A DNA stretch of 64,000 bases from Vogesella indigofera (GCF_003633895.1 NZ_RBID01000017.1:222507-286506), one strand, 5' to 3'. Numbered from the stretch's first letter, positions 55,311-63,761 are shown. The notes: generated by a model from the sequence alone, not told the origin. Numbers and translations: made by a program.

Positions 55311-56408
55311 ATGTCGCGTTTTGTCGTGGTGGTTTGCCTGGCGCTGCTGGCCGGTCCGCTGTTTGCCGCCCAGAAGATCAAGGAGCTGGCCAGCGTGGCC
55401 GGGGTGCGCTCCAACCCGCTGATCGGTTACGGCCTGGTGGTCGGCCTCGATGGTAGTGGCGACAAGGCCAGCGCCTCGCCGTTCACCGGCCAGTCGCTGG
55501 GCAATATGCTGAACCAGCTCGGGGTGCAGATCCCGCAGGGGATGAAGATCGACCCGAAGAACGTGGCCGCGGTGAGCCTGACCGCGACCCTGCCGCCGTT
55601 TGCGCGGCGCGGCCAGGCGCTGGACATCACGGTGTCGTCGATCGGCGATGCCAAGAGCCTGCGTGGCGGCACCTTGCTGCTGTCGCCGCTGAAGGGTATC
55701 GACGGCCAGATCTACGCGCTGGCACAGGGTAATGTGGTGGTCGGCGGTGCCGGCGCCGCCGCCGGGGGCAGCAAGACGCAGATCAACCACCTCAGTGTTG
55801 GCCGCATTCCGGCGGGGGCGACGGTCGAGCGCGAGTTGCCGGCTTCGCTGGGCATGGGCGACATGGTGGCGCTGCAGTTGCTGGAATCGGATTTCACCAC
55901 CGCCAACCGCGTGGTACAGGCGATCAATCGCGAGCTGGGCGGCCAGACGGCGCGGGCGCTGGACGGTCGCCAGATCGAGGTGCGGGCGCCGCAGGACAGC
56001 AATGCACGGATCCAGTTTCTGTCGCGGCTGGAAAATATTGCCGTCGAGGCGGCAGAAGTTTCCCCCGTGGTGATCATCAATGCCCGTACCGGCTCCATCG
56101 TGATGAACAAGGCGGTACGCATCGACCCGTGCGCGATTGCCCACGGCAACCTGTCGGTGACGGTCAACAGCACCTCGACGGTGAGCCAGCCACCACCGCT
56201 GAGCGGCGGCCAGACGGCGGTCACCCGCAAGGCCGATGTCAGTGTCAGTGCCGACGGCAGCAAGGTGGTCAACATTCCCGGCGGTGCCTCGCTGTCGGAG
56301 GTGGTCGGCGCCCTGAATTCGGTTGGCGCCACGCCGCAGGACCTGATCTCCATCCTGCAGGCGATGAAGGCTTCCGGCTCGCTGAAGGCGGAATTGCAGA
56401 TCATCTGA
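55311..56408 (+). CDS. flgI: Flagellar P-ring protein FlgI
   Basis: Periplasmic P-ring subunit of 365 aa with a cleavable signal peptide (about 1-19). The mature start I-K-E-L-A-S-V-A-G-V-R-S-N-P-L-I-G-Y-G-L-V-V-G-L-D-G-S-G-D-K is diagnostic. It ends the first flagellar transcription unit, since a terminator follows. Confidence 0.96.
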   Translation: MSRFVVVVCLALLAGPLFAAQKIKELASVAGVRSNPLIGYGLVVGLDGSGDKASASPFTGQSLGNMLNQLGVQIPQGMKIDPKNVAAVSLTATLPPFARRGQALDITVSSIGDAKSLRGGTLLLSPLKGIDGQIYALAQGNVVVGGAGAAAGGSKTQINHLSVGRIPAGATVERELPASLGMGDMVALQLLESDFTTANRVVQAINRELGGQTARALDGRQIEVRAPQDSNARIQFLSRLENIAVEAAEVSPVVIINARTGSIVMNKAVRIDPCAIAHGNLSVTVNSTSTVSQPPPLSGGQTAVTRKADVSVSADGSKVVNIPGGASLSEVVGALNSVGATPQDLISILQAMKASGSLKAELQII

Positions 56409-56414
56409 GCGGCA

Positions 56415-56427
56415 AGGTTGGCCGCAA
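56415..56427 (+). repeat. AAGGTTGGCCGCA word downstream of flgI
   Basis: Exact single copy just before the flgI terminator; the only copy inside the flagellar region. Confidence 0.75.
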
Positions 56428-56437
56428 GCCAGTTGCA

Positions 56438-56470
56438 AGGCGATGTCCCTGACGGGCATCGCCTTTTTTG
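56438..56470 (+). terminator. Terminator between flgI and flgJ
   Basis: Stem AAGGCGATG-T-CCC pairs with GGGCATCGCCTT with one bulge, followed by T residues. It splits the flg cluster into two transcription units. Confidence 0.78.
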
Positions 56471-56472
56471 CT

Positions 56473-56488
56473 GGCCTGATTCTTGCTG
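56473..56488 (+). promoter_or_regulatory. Sigma-54-like promoter of flgJ
   Basis: TGGCCT-N5-TTGCT with GG and GC 10 nt apart, immediately after the flgI terminator and 36 nt before flgJ. The -12 half is perfect; the -24 half differs at two bases. Confidence 0.65.
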
Positions 56489-56524
56489 TAAATCCGGCAT
56501 CTGTGTCTGTTTAGCGTCCCTGCC

Positions 56525-57430
56525 ATGCAAGTTTCCCGCGATGCCAGCAATCAATTAGCGATCGATCCCAATGCGACCGAGCGCCTGTCTTCCCTTGCGC
56601 GCAGCAATCCGAAGGAAGCGATCCGGCAGGTCGCCAGCCAGTTCGAGGCCATCCTGCTGAACCAGATGATGGCGTCGATGCGCAGCAACGGTTTTGACGG
56701 CGAAGAGGATTCCTCGGAGCTGGGCACCTACCGCGGCATGCTCGACCAGCAGATGGTCAACGCGATGGTGCAGGGCGGCGGTACCGGGCTGGCCGACATG
56801 CTGGCCCGTCAGATCGAGGGCGTGGCGCGGATTGACCAGGCCGCGACGCCGGCGGCTAGCAGTGGCATGCTGCCCTTGCCGGCGCTACCCGCCGCGGCGG
56901 CGAAAGCCATCCGCAAGTATGCGGAAGCTGCCGGCACCGCCACGGCGGCGCCGGCACCAGTGGCGATTCCGAGCGAGCGGCAGGCATTTGTCAGCACCCT
57001 GTTGCCGCATGCCGGCCAGGCGGCCGAGCGCCTCGGCGTGGCGCCGGAATTGCTAGTTGGTCACGCCGCACTGGAAAGCGGCTGGGGCAGTCGCAGCATC
57101 CGTCATCCGGATGGCCGCGAGAGCTACAACCTGTTCGGCATCAAGGCCGGCGGCTCGTGGCGCGGCGAATCGGTGGCGACGCTGACCACCGAGTACGTCG
57201 ACGGCAAGGCGCGCAAGCAGGTGGAATCGTTCCGTTCCTATCCGAGCCTGGAGGCGGCATTCGACGATTACGCCAAGTTGCTGGAAGGCAGTAGCCGCTA
57301 CCAGCACGCGCTGAACCAAGGCGATAACGCGCAGGGCTTTGCCGTGGCGCTGCAGCAGGGTGGCTACGCCACCGATCCAGCGTATGCGCGCAAACTGGCC
57401 GGCGTCGCCCAGTCCCTGCTGGCACGCTAA
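56525..57430 (+). CDS. flgJ: Flagellar rod-cap and peptidoglycan hydrolase FlgJ
   Basis: Bifunctional protein of 301 aa. The N-terminal rod-scaffolding part has Q-F-E-A-I-L-L-N-Q-M-M-A-S-M-R and G-T-Y-R-G-M-L-D-Q-Q. A Pro/Ala linker (about 105-150) follows, then a C-terminal glucosaminidase domain with H-A-A-L-E-S-G-W-G; Glu184 is the expected catalytic acid. The dual-domain form is the beta/gammaproteobacterial type. The stop codon TAA doubles as part of the flgK promoter. The ribosome binding site is weak. Confidence 0.94.
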   Translation: MQVSRDASNQLAIDPNATERLSSLARSNPKEAIRQVASQFEAILLNQMMASMRSNGFDGEEDSSELGTYRGMLDQQMVNAMVQGGGTGLADMLARQIEGVARIDQAATPAASSGMLPLPALPAAAAKAIRKYAEAAGTATAAPAPVAIPSERQAFVSTLLPHAGQAAERLGVAPELLVGHAALESGWGSRSIRHPDGRESYNLFGIKAGGSWRGESVATLTTEYVDGKARKQVESFRSYPSLEAAFDDYAKLLEGSSRYQHALNQGDNAQGFAVALQQGGYATDPAYARKLAGVAQSLLAR

Positions 57431-57455
57431 AGTTCAGCCGCCTAGCTGCCGATAA
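57428..57455 (+). promoter_or_regulatory. Sigma-28 (FliA) promoter of flgKL
   Basis: TAAAGTT (57428-57434) and GCCGATAA (57448-57455) match the sigma-28 consensus TAAA-N15-GCCGATAA with a spacer one base longer. The -35 box starts with the flgJ stop codon. Confidence 0.78.
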
Positions 57456-57476
57456 AGAACAACGGGAGAGTGAATC

Positions 57477-59315
57477 ATGAGTGGTATTTTCAGTATCGGT
57501 ATCAGTGGTCTCAATGCGGCACGCGCGGCATTGGACGTGACCAGCCACAACATCAGCAACGTCAATACCGATGGCTACAACCGCCAGCGTCTTTCCCAGA
57601 GTGCGGCGACGCCACAGTTTGTCGGTTACGGCTATGCCGGCCGTGGTGTCGACCTGTACGCGGTATCGCGGCTGTACGACGGCTTCATGGACGAGCAGCT
57701 GCAGAATGTCACCGCGTCCAGCAGCGGCTTCCAGACCCAGGCCTCCGCCCTCTCCGATATCGACAACCTGATTACCGATGGCAATGCCGGCCTCTCCAAC
57801 CTGATGCAGGGTTTCTACGCCAGCCTGCAAACGCTCAGCCAGCAGCCGACCTCCATCGCCGCGCGGCAGTCGGTGATCAGCCAGGCCGAGTCGCTGTCCG
57901 GCCGTTTCCAGTCGATGAATACGCGCATGGAAGAGGTGCGTAACGGCCTGATCAACCAGATCAATACCTCGGTGGAGGGGGTCAACTCCTACGCCAGGCA
58001 GATCGCCGCCCTCAACGAGCAGATCATTTCCCTGAACCAGGGTGAGGGCCGCGCGCCCAACGACCTGCTGGACCAGCGCGACACGCTGGTACGCGACCTG
58101 AACAAGCTGATCAAGACCGACGTGGTCGAGCAGTCCGACGGCATGTATAGCGTCTACATCGGCCAGGGCCACCCGCTGGTGATCGGCGAGACCAGTTACG
58201 AAATGACCATGATGCGTGGCGCACCGGCGCAGCCGGAAGATCCGGAAGCGCCGTCACTGGGCATCAAGCTGCCAGGTACCAATAACACGGTGGTGCTTAA
58301 TTCGCAGCTGATCGCCGGTGGCAGCATCGCCGGCGCCATGACCACGCTGAATTACGATGTTGCCCGCGTGCAGGCCGACCTCGGCCGTATGGCGGTCGAG
58401 TTTTCCGACGCGATGAACCGGCAGCAGGCATTGGGTGTCGACCTGAACGGTCTGCCGGCCAGTACCCCGATGTTTGCCGACTTGACCGCCTTCCGTACTA
58501 CCGCAGAGAACGCGACCACACCGGCCGGTGAAGCCAAGGCGATGCGTGATGCCTTGCGCCGTTTTGCCGTGGCGGTGCAGGAGCCATCGCAGCTGGCGGT
58601 CGCCTCCGGCATCCAGGCCGGTGCCACCACGCCGGTCGACCCGATCGAGGTGCCGGGCGGCAAGCCGTCCATTTCGGCGATCTGGCAGGTATCCAACCTG
58701 TCGCCGGCGGCTAACCCGACCCTGCCGGCGGCCCCGGCGCTGGCCTTGAACTATATTCCAGGCAATACCCCACCGTTCGAGGCGGATTTCGGCGGCACCA
58801 TCGTGCCGGTGACGCAGTCGGCAAGCCAGGCCGGCGTTTACGAATTCACCCTCGCCAGCGGCCAGCACATCGCCTTCAAGTTCGAGGGGCAAGCGGCAAC
58901 CAACCAGACCATCCCGGTGACGCCGCGCACCGGCGCCGCAGGCGAGTCGGCGCAGCTGGATAACGCCAACCTGCTGGAAATGGCCCGCTTGCAGACGCGG
59001 CCACTGATGGCGGCGACGCCCAACTCCACCTCGACCTTCCTGCCCGCGGTCGGCGCCGCGCGCACCGGCAGCCTGCAGTCGTTTTACGGCCAGACCGTCA
59101 GCTATGTCGGTAGCCGTACCAATGTGGTACAGGTGAGTTTGACGGCACAGGAAGCGGCGTTGCAGGAAGTAAAATTGAAGAGGGAATCGTTCTCCGGCGT
59201 CAATCTCGACGAGGAAGCGGCGAATCTTATACGCTATCAGCAGGCCTACCAGGCATCGAGCAAGGTTATCCAGGTAGCGCAGGAAATTTTCCAGTCACTG
59301 CTGGATCTGCGTTGA
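57477..59315 (+). CDS. flgK: Flagellar hook-filament junction protein FlgK
   Basis: Hook-associated protein 1, 612 aa. N-terminus S-I-G-I-S-G-L-N-A-A-R-A-A-L-D-V-T-S-H-N-I-S-N-V-N-T-D-G-Y-N-R-Q, with the family P-N-D-L-L-D-Q-R-D segment and C-terminal S-G-V-N-L-D-E-E-A-A-N-L-I-R-Y-Q-Q-A-Y-Q-A-S. GGGAGAG lies upstream. Expressed late under the sigma-28 promoter with flgL. Confidence 0.95.
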   Translation: MSGIFSIGISGLNAARAALDVTSHNISNVNTDGYNRQRLSQSAATPQFVGYGYAGRGVDLYAVSRLYDGFMDEQLQNVTASSSGFQTQASALSDIDNLITDGNAGLSNLMQGFYASLQTLSQQPTSIAARQSVISQAESLSGRFQSMNTRMEEVRNGLINQINTSVEGVNSYARQIAALNEQIISLNQGEGRAPNDLLDQRDTLVRDLNKLIKTDVVEQSDGMYSVYIGQGHPLVIGETSYEMTMMRGAPAQPEDPEAPSLGIKLPGTNNTVVLNSQLIAGGSIAGAMTTLNYDVARVQADLGRMAVEFSDAMNRQQALGVDLNGLPASTPMFADLTAFRTTAENATTPAGEAKAMRDALRRFAVAVQEPSQLAVASGIQAGATTPVDPIEVPGGKPSISAIWQVSNLSPAANPTLPAAPALALNYIPGNTPPFEADFGGTIVPVTQSASQAGVYEFTLASGQHIAFKFEGQAATNQTIPVTPRTGAAGESAQLDNANLLEMARLQTRPLMAATPNSTSTFLPAVGAARTGSLQSFYGQTVSYVGSRTNVVQVSLTAQEAALQEVKLKRESFSGVNLDEEAANLIRYQQAYQASSKVIQVAQEIFQSLLDLR

Positions 59316-59336
59316 TAGTTTTCAGAGGATAAGGCA

Positions 59337-60299
59337 ATGAGAGTCAGCAGCAATACCCAATACATCATGGGCACCTACAACCTGCAGAGCAAGGGTTCCC
59401 AGCTCAATCGCCTCAACGAGCAGCTGTCGACCCTGAAACGCATCAACCGGGCATCGGATGACCCGGTGGCGGCGGCCACGCTGGTCGATATCAACCAGTC
59501 CAAGTCGATGAATACGCAGCAATCCAGCAATGCCAAGGCGGCCGCCTCGCAGCTGGCAATTACCGATACCATCCTCGGCAACGTCTCCAACACCATCATC
59601 TCGATCAAGACCCTGGCGGTGCAGGCGGGCAACACTGTGCTGACCAACGAAGACCGGCAGGCGATCCAGAACGAGATGCGCGAGAAGGTAAAAGAGCTGG
59701 TTTCGCTCGCCAACAGCACCGACGGCGCGTCCAACTATATCTTCGGCGGCACCGACAAGAGCAAGCCGCCGTTTACCATGGCGGTGCAGGCGACCCCGCC
59801 GCAGCTGAATATCAACTACCAGGGCAATGACCAGCGCCAGTACATGGCGATCTCGTCCAGCCGCGAGATCGCGGTGACCGAGCCCGGTTCGGTGGTGTTT
59901 GGTCGTACCTCAACTCCGGCCGGACCCGCCCCGGCAGGGCCGACCGCAGCCGGCAACGAGCTGTGGCAGTCGCTATCGGTGTTCGACGAGGCGCTGTCGG
60001 CCGGCTCGGTGGATCCCAACTACGCCACCAATATTGCGACGGCCATCCAGGGGCTGGATGACGGCCTGTCGCAGGTGCTGGCCAGCCGGGCCTCGCTGGG
60101 TTCGCGCATGCAGGAGACCGATTCGCTGATCGAGATGGGTGATGCCCTGAGCGTGCAATACGCGTCGCAGATCAGCAATCTGGAAGACCTGGATCTGGCC
60201 AAGGCGGTGTCCGACTTCGAGATGGCCAGGACCGCGCTGGAAGTCACGCAGAAAACCTTTTCCCAGGTGAAGAGCCTGTCCCTGTTCAACTACCTCTGA
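59337..60299 (+). CDS. flgL: Flagellar hook-filament junction protein FlgL
   Basis: Hook-associated protein 3, 320 aa. It resembles flagellin at the ends: M-R-V-S-S-N-T-Q-Y, the L-N-E-Q-L-S-T-L-K-R-I-N-R-A-S-D-D-P-V-A-A segment, and a C-terminal coil ending A-L-E-V-T-Q-K-T-F-S-Q-V-K-S-L-S-L-F-N-Y-L. It starts 21 nt after flgK. argE begins 7 nt after its stop with no terminator between. Confidence 0.95.
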   Translation: MRVSSNTQYIMGTYNLQSKGSQLNRLNEQLSTLKRINRASDDPVAAATLVDINQSKSMNTQQSSNAKAAASQLAITDTILGNVSNTIISIKTLAVQAGNTVLTNEDRQAIQNEMREKVKELVSLANSTDGASNYIFGGTDKSKPPFTMAVQATPPQLNINYQGNDQRQYMAISSSREIAVTEPGSVVFGRTSTPAGPAPAGPTAAGNELWQSLSVFDEALSAGSVDPNYATNIATAIQGLDDGLSQVLASRASLGSRMQETDSLIEMGDALSVQYASQISNLEDLDLAKAVSDFEMARTALEVTQKTFSQVKSLSLFNYL

Positions 60300-60306
60300 T
60301 CGCGCC

Positions 60307-61470
60307 ATGCAAACCATCCTCGCCCAGCTGATCGCTTTTGACACCACCAGTCGTGAGTCCAACCTGGCCCTGATCCGGTGGGTGCAGGACTATCTGGCGC
60401 AGTTTGGCGTGGACAGCACGCTGACTTTTTCCGATGCCGGCGACAAGGCCAACCTGTTTGCTGTGATCGGGGGTCCGGCGCTGCCGATCGTGGTGTTGTC
60501 CGGGCACACCGACGTGGTGCCGGTCGACGGCCAGAGCTGGCAGAGCGACCCTTTCATCATGAGCGAGCGCGAGGGTCGTCTCTATGGTCGCGGCAGTTGC
60601 GACATGAAGGGCTTCATCGCGTGCGTGCTGTCCCTGGTCGAGGAGTGGACAAGGTTGGCCGCAGCCGGCCAGTTGCAGCGCGCCATCGGTATCGCGCTGT
60701 CTTACGACGAGGAAGTCGGTTGTCTGGGCGTCGGGCGCCTGATTGCCGACCTGCAGCAGCGACAGTTGCCGATCGAGGGCTGCATCATCGGCGAGCCGAC
60801 CATGATGCGGCCGGTGATCGCCCACAAGGGCATTGCCCATTACCGTTGCCGCGTGCTCGGCCGCGCCGCGCATTCCTCGCTGACGCCCAAGGGTGTCAAC
60901 GCCATCGAGTATGCCGCCAAGCTGATCGTGCACATCCGCAAGCTGGCCGATGCCGAACAGAGTTTCGGCATGCGACAGGCACTGTATGACGTGCCGTTCA
61001 CCACCTTGCAGACCGGCGTCATCCACGGCGGCACCGCGGCCAACATCGTGCCCAAGGATTGCGAGTTCGTGTTCGAGTGCCGCTGGCTGCCGGGTGACAA
61101 TCACCAGCGTTTCGTCGACTCGGTGCGCGACTACGCGGCGCTGCTGAGCGCGGAGATGCAGCAGGTGGCGCCAGAGGCGGCGATCAGCTTCGAGCCGCTG
61201 GTCAACTGCCCGCCGTTCGAATCGGACGCCGACAGCAGTGTGCGCCAGCATGTCGACGCGCTGTGCCATGGTTGCCTTGGCGAAGCGGTGGCCTACACCA
61301 CCGAGGCCGGCCGCTTTGCCGAGGCCGGTATTGCCGCGGTGGTGTGCGGCCCCGGTTCGATCGAGCAGGCGCACCGTCCCGACGAGTATGTTGAGCTCGG
61401 CCAGCTGGCGCTGTGCCGCGACTGGCTGTTGCGGCTGACCGAGCGCCTTGTGCGCCCGGTGGGGCTGTAA
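60307..61470 (+). CDS. argE: Acetylornithine deacetylase ArgE (M20 metallopeptidase family)
   Basis: Zinc hydrolase of 387 aa that removes acetate from N-acetylornithine in arginine synthesis. S-G-H-T-D-V-V-P and R-G-S-C-D-M-K-G-F carry the first metal ligands; S-Y-D-E-E-V-G-C-L-G carries the catalytic Glu pair and is typical of ArgE rather than DapE. It follows flgL by 7 nt, so flagellar transcripts may read into it. A copy of the 13-bp word (60651) encodes Arg-Leu-Ala-Ala. Its TAA stop abuts a MITE-like element. Confidence 0.88.
   Translation: MQTILAQLIAFDTTSRESNLALIRWVQDYLAQFGVDSTLTFSDAGDKANLFAVIGGPALPIVVLSGHTDVVPVDGQSWQSDPFIMSEREGRLYGRGSCDMKGFIACVLSLVEEWTRLAAAGQLQRAIGIALSYDEEVGCLGVGRLIADLQQRQLPIEGCIIGEPTMMRPVIAHKGIAHYRCRVLGRAAHSSLTPKGVNAIEYAAKLIVHIRKLADAEQSFGMRQALYDVPFTTLQTGVIHGGTAANIVPKDCEFVFECRWLPGDNHQRFVDSVRDYAALLSAEMQQVAPEAAISFEPLVNCPPFESDADSSVRQHVDALCHGCLGEAVAYTTEAGRFAEAGIAAVVCGPGSIEQAHRPDEYVELGQLALCRDWLLRLTERLVRPVGL
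60651..60663 (+). repeat. AAGGTTGGCCGCA word inside argE
   Basis: Exact copy read as AGG-TTG-GCC-GCA, Arg-Leu-Ala-Ala, with two codons unusual for this genome. Confidence 0.8.
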
Positions 61471-61620
61471 GAGGCTGTTCACGATCTGTTGCGACTTGAT
61501 CCCGGTGGGGCATAGGCTGTTGAAAGCGGCTTAGGCATGCTTGTTCATCTCTGGATAAACGCCGCTTCCTCAGCCGTTTTCGCCTTGTCTCGCGTGAGCG
61601 TGCGGATCATGAACACGCTC
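61471..61620 (+). mobile_element. MITE-like element, copy 3 (150 bp)
   Basis: Inverted ends GAGGCTGTTCACGATCT and GAGCGTGTTCATGATCC (right end complemented). Flanked on both sides by TAA (61468-61470, the argE stop codon, and 61621-61623), a clean 3-bp TNA duplication. It shares the CGCCGCTTCCTC and CGTTTTCGCCTTGTCTCGC core with copy 2. Confidence 0.8.
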
Positions 61621-61689
61621 TAAGAATCTTCTTTACTGTCTTTCGTTCCCCCTTCAAAATCCCGACCCTCCATTGCGGTGGAGAGTGAT

Positions 61690-61722
61690 GCCCGCGCCGT
61701 TACCCACGGCGGCGGGCTTGTT
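61690..61722 (+). other. GC-rich hairpin before the symporter gene
   Basis: GCCCGCGCCGT pairs with ACGGCGGCGGGC with one bulge around TACCC, followed by TTGTTGTC. It ends about 25 nt before the start codon. It could be a terminator for argE or a leader structure; nothing decides. Confidence 0.4.
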
Positions 61723-61745
61723 GTCATTTCAAGGTGGGACAAACC

Positions 61746-63128
61746 ATGAAACAAACTACGCAACCCGCGACACCCGCGGGTCAGGCGCGGGATGCCTTTA
61801 CCAGCAGCTTCGGCGTGCTGGCGGCGACGCTCGGTTCCGCGGTCGGGCTGGGCAATATCTGGAAGTTTCCTTATGTCACCGGTGCCAATGGCGGCGCCGG
61901 TTTCCTGCTGGTGTACCTGCTGGCCACGCTGTTGGTCGGCCTGCCGGTGATGATTGCCGAGATCATGCTTGGCCGCAAAGCCAAGGCCGACGCGGTCACC
62001 ACCCTGCGGGTGCTGGCACCGGCCGGGCAATACTGGTGGCTGATCGGTGCCTCCGGGGTGCTGGCGGCGTTCCTGATCCTTTCGTTCTATTCCGAAGTGG
62101 CGGGCTGGGTGTTCGCCTATGTGTTCAAGGCCATCGGCGGCGACATCCTGAGCAAGGATCCGGCGCAGACCTCGGCCGCGTTCGGCGCGCTGGTGTCCGA
62201 TCCGCTGCAGTCGCTGCTGTGGCAGTGGGGCGTGCTGCTGTTCATCGGCGGTATCTTGTTGCTGGGCGTGGCCAAGGGTATCGAGGCGGTCACCAAGAGG
62301 CTGATGCCGGTGCTGTTCATCCTGTTGCTGGTGCTGGGCGTGCGCAGCCTGATGCTGCCGGGCGCGTCGCAGGGGCTGGCCTTCCTGTTCGCCCCCGATT
62401 TTTCCAAGATCACCGCCGAAGTGGCGTTGATCGCGATGGGGCTGGCGTTCTTCAAGTTGTCGATCGGCATGGGCACCATGATGACCTATGGCAGCTATTT
62501 CCGTGATGACCAGAACATTCCTGCCACCACGGTACGGGTGATGAGCGCCGACCTGTTCGTGTCGATGCTGGCCGGTATCGTGGTGTTCCCGGCGGTGTTC
62601 ACCTTCGGCTTCAAGCCGGAAGCCGGGCCGTCGCTGCTGTTCATCACCATTCCGGCGGTGTTCGCCAGCATGCCGATGGGGCACCTGTTCATGGTGCTGT
62701 TCTTCGTGCTGTCGGCGGTGGCGGCCACCGGTGCCATGCTGTCGCTGCTGGAAGTGCCGGTGTCGGTGATGGTCGGCCGTTTCGGCATCAGCCGTGCCAG
62801 GGCGACGCTGATCAACCTGCTGCTGCTGGGCGTGATCGGCGCCAGCTGCGCGCTGTCCAACAGCGTGCTGGCCGACGTCAAGCTGTTCGGCATGACCTTC
62901 TTCGACTTGTTCGACTTCGTGTCATCGTCCATCCTGTTGCCGATAGGCGGCATCTTCATCTGCCTGTTCGTGTCCTGGGTATGGGGCAAGGACAAGATGA
63001 TGGCGGCACTGTCGAACGAAGGCGTGCTGCACAACCGTGTCGTGGTGCAGCTGCTGTACGGTTTGCTGAAATACGTGACCCCGCTGCTGATCCTGCTGGT
63101 GATGCTGAAGGGGCTGGGGCTGCTGTAA
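61746..63128 (+). CDS. Sodium-dependent amino acid symporter, NSS (neurotransmitter:sodium symporter) family
   Basis: Inner-membrane symporter of 460 aa with about 11 membrane segments, the short bacterial NSS form. The first helix has G-S-A-V-G-L-G-N-I-W-K-F-P-Y, the unwound sodium and substrate site of LeuT-type proteins, and helix 6 has F-F-K-L-S-I-G-M-G-T-M-M-T-Y-G-S-Y. The substrate is probably an amino acid; which one is unknown. AAGGTGG lies 8 nt before ATG 61746, which is preferred over the GTG at 61734. Confidence 0.92.
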   Translation: MKQTTQPATPAGQARDAFTSSFGVLAATLGSAVGLGNIWKFPYVTGANGGAGFLLVYLLATLLVGLPVMIAEIMLGRKAKADAVTTLRVLAPAGQYWWLIGASGVLAAFLILSFYSEVAGWVFAYVFKAIGGDILSKDPAQTSAAFGALVSDPLQSLLWQWGVLLFIGGILLLGVAKGIEAVTKRLMPVLFILLLVLGVRSLMLPGASQGLAFLFAPDFSKITAEVALIAMGLAFFKLSIGMGTMMTYGSYFRDDQNIPATTVRVMSADLFVSMLAGIVVFPAVFTFGFKPEAGPSLLFITIPAVFASMPMGHLFMVLFFVLSAVAATGAMLSLLEVPVSVMVGRFGISRARATLINLLLLGVIGASCALSNSVLADVKLFGMTFFDLFDFVSSSILLPIGGIFICLFVSWVWGKDKMMAALSNEGVLHNRVVVQLLYGLLKYVTPLLILLVMLKGLGLL

Positions 63129-63206
63129 GTCGGGCAGGGGCTGCCGTATTGGCAGTCTCTGCTATAGAACAAGCAGGAGCAGGGCAAGCAGAAACGGGAG
63201 AAGAGG

Positions 63207-63707
63207 ATGGCAGGCCGATTGCTGGTTGGCGCCGTTGCCGCCGCCTGCGGTGGCGCACTGGTGCTGTTCTTGCTGCTGTCGCAGGAGCGCCTGCCGGTGG
63301 CGGAGTCCGTGTTCCCGCCGGATCGCAATGGCGACCTGCTGCGTGACGACGTCGGCGAGCTGATTGCCGCGCGCTTTGCCGGCAATGCGGCGGCGTTTGC
63401 CGCCAGCAGCCAGCTGGCGCGGGCGTGGCAGCGCGCGGTGCGGCAGACCGATCCGGCCAGGCTGGGGCCGGAGGTGACGCAGGTGCGCTACGCGATGTCC
63501 TGTGTGCTGAGCGAGCAGACGCTGGGCAAGGCCAGGGTCGATGCGCAGACCATGCTGCACTTCCTCGACCTGCTGCATGCGCGGATGTTCGATACCCTGG
63601 CGCGGCGGCAGCTGTGGCAGCAGTACGAACGCAGCGCCAGCCGCATTCCGCACGGGGAAACGCCGCTCAACCCCTGTCGTTTCGACGTCTCGGCGATGGT
63701 GGGCTGA
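63207..63707 (+). CDS. Hypothetical membrane-anchored or secreted protein with a calcium-loop-like motif
   Basis: Protein of 166 aa not recognised. A hydrophobic segment (about 5-25) without a clear cleavage site suggests an N-terminal anchor. D-R-N-G-D-L-L-R-D-D (39-48) resembles a dockerin/EF-hand calcium loop. The rest is helical, with Cys99 and Cys157 able to form a disulfide in the periplasm. GAGAAGAGG precedes the ATG. It lies 78 bp after the symporter and could be its co-transcribed partner, though that is only position. Confidence 0.6.
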   Translation: MAGRLLVGAVAAACGGALVLFLLLSQERLPVAESVFPPDRNGDLLRDDVGELIAARFAGNAAAFAASSQLARAWQRAVRQTDPARLGPEVTQVRYAMSCVLSEQTLGKARVDAQTMLHFLDLLHARMFDTLARRQLWQQYERSASRIPHGETPLNPCRFDVSAMVG

Positions 63708-63725
63708 GCCGTCACGCCATCAAGC

Positions 63726-63759
63726 AAACGTTGGCCGCAAGTGATTGCGGCCAACGTTT
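63726..63759. terminator. Inverted pair of the 13-bp word with T tract, convergent junction
   Basis: Exact copies at 63727-63739 (plus) and 63746-63758 (minus) make a 15-bp perfect stem with loop GTGA, followed by seven T residues. This is the clearest case of the word acting as an intrinsic terminator. Confidence 0.82.
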
Positions 63760-63761
63760 TT

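Noticed and set aside
60307-61470. Succinyl-diaminopimelate desuccinylase (DapE) as identity
   Set aside because: DapE and ArgE are close relatives; the S-Y-D-E-E-V-G-C-L-G and F-D-T-T-S-R-E-S-N-L segments and the 387-residue length fit ArgE better.
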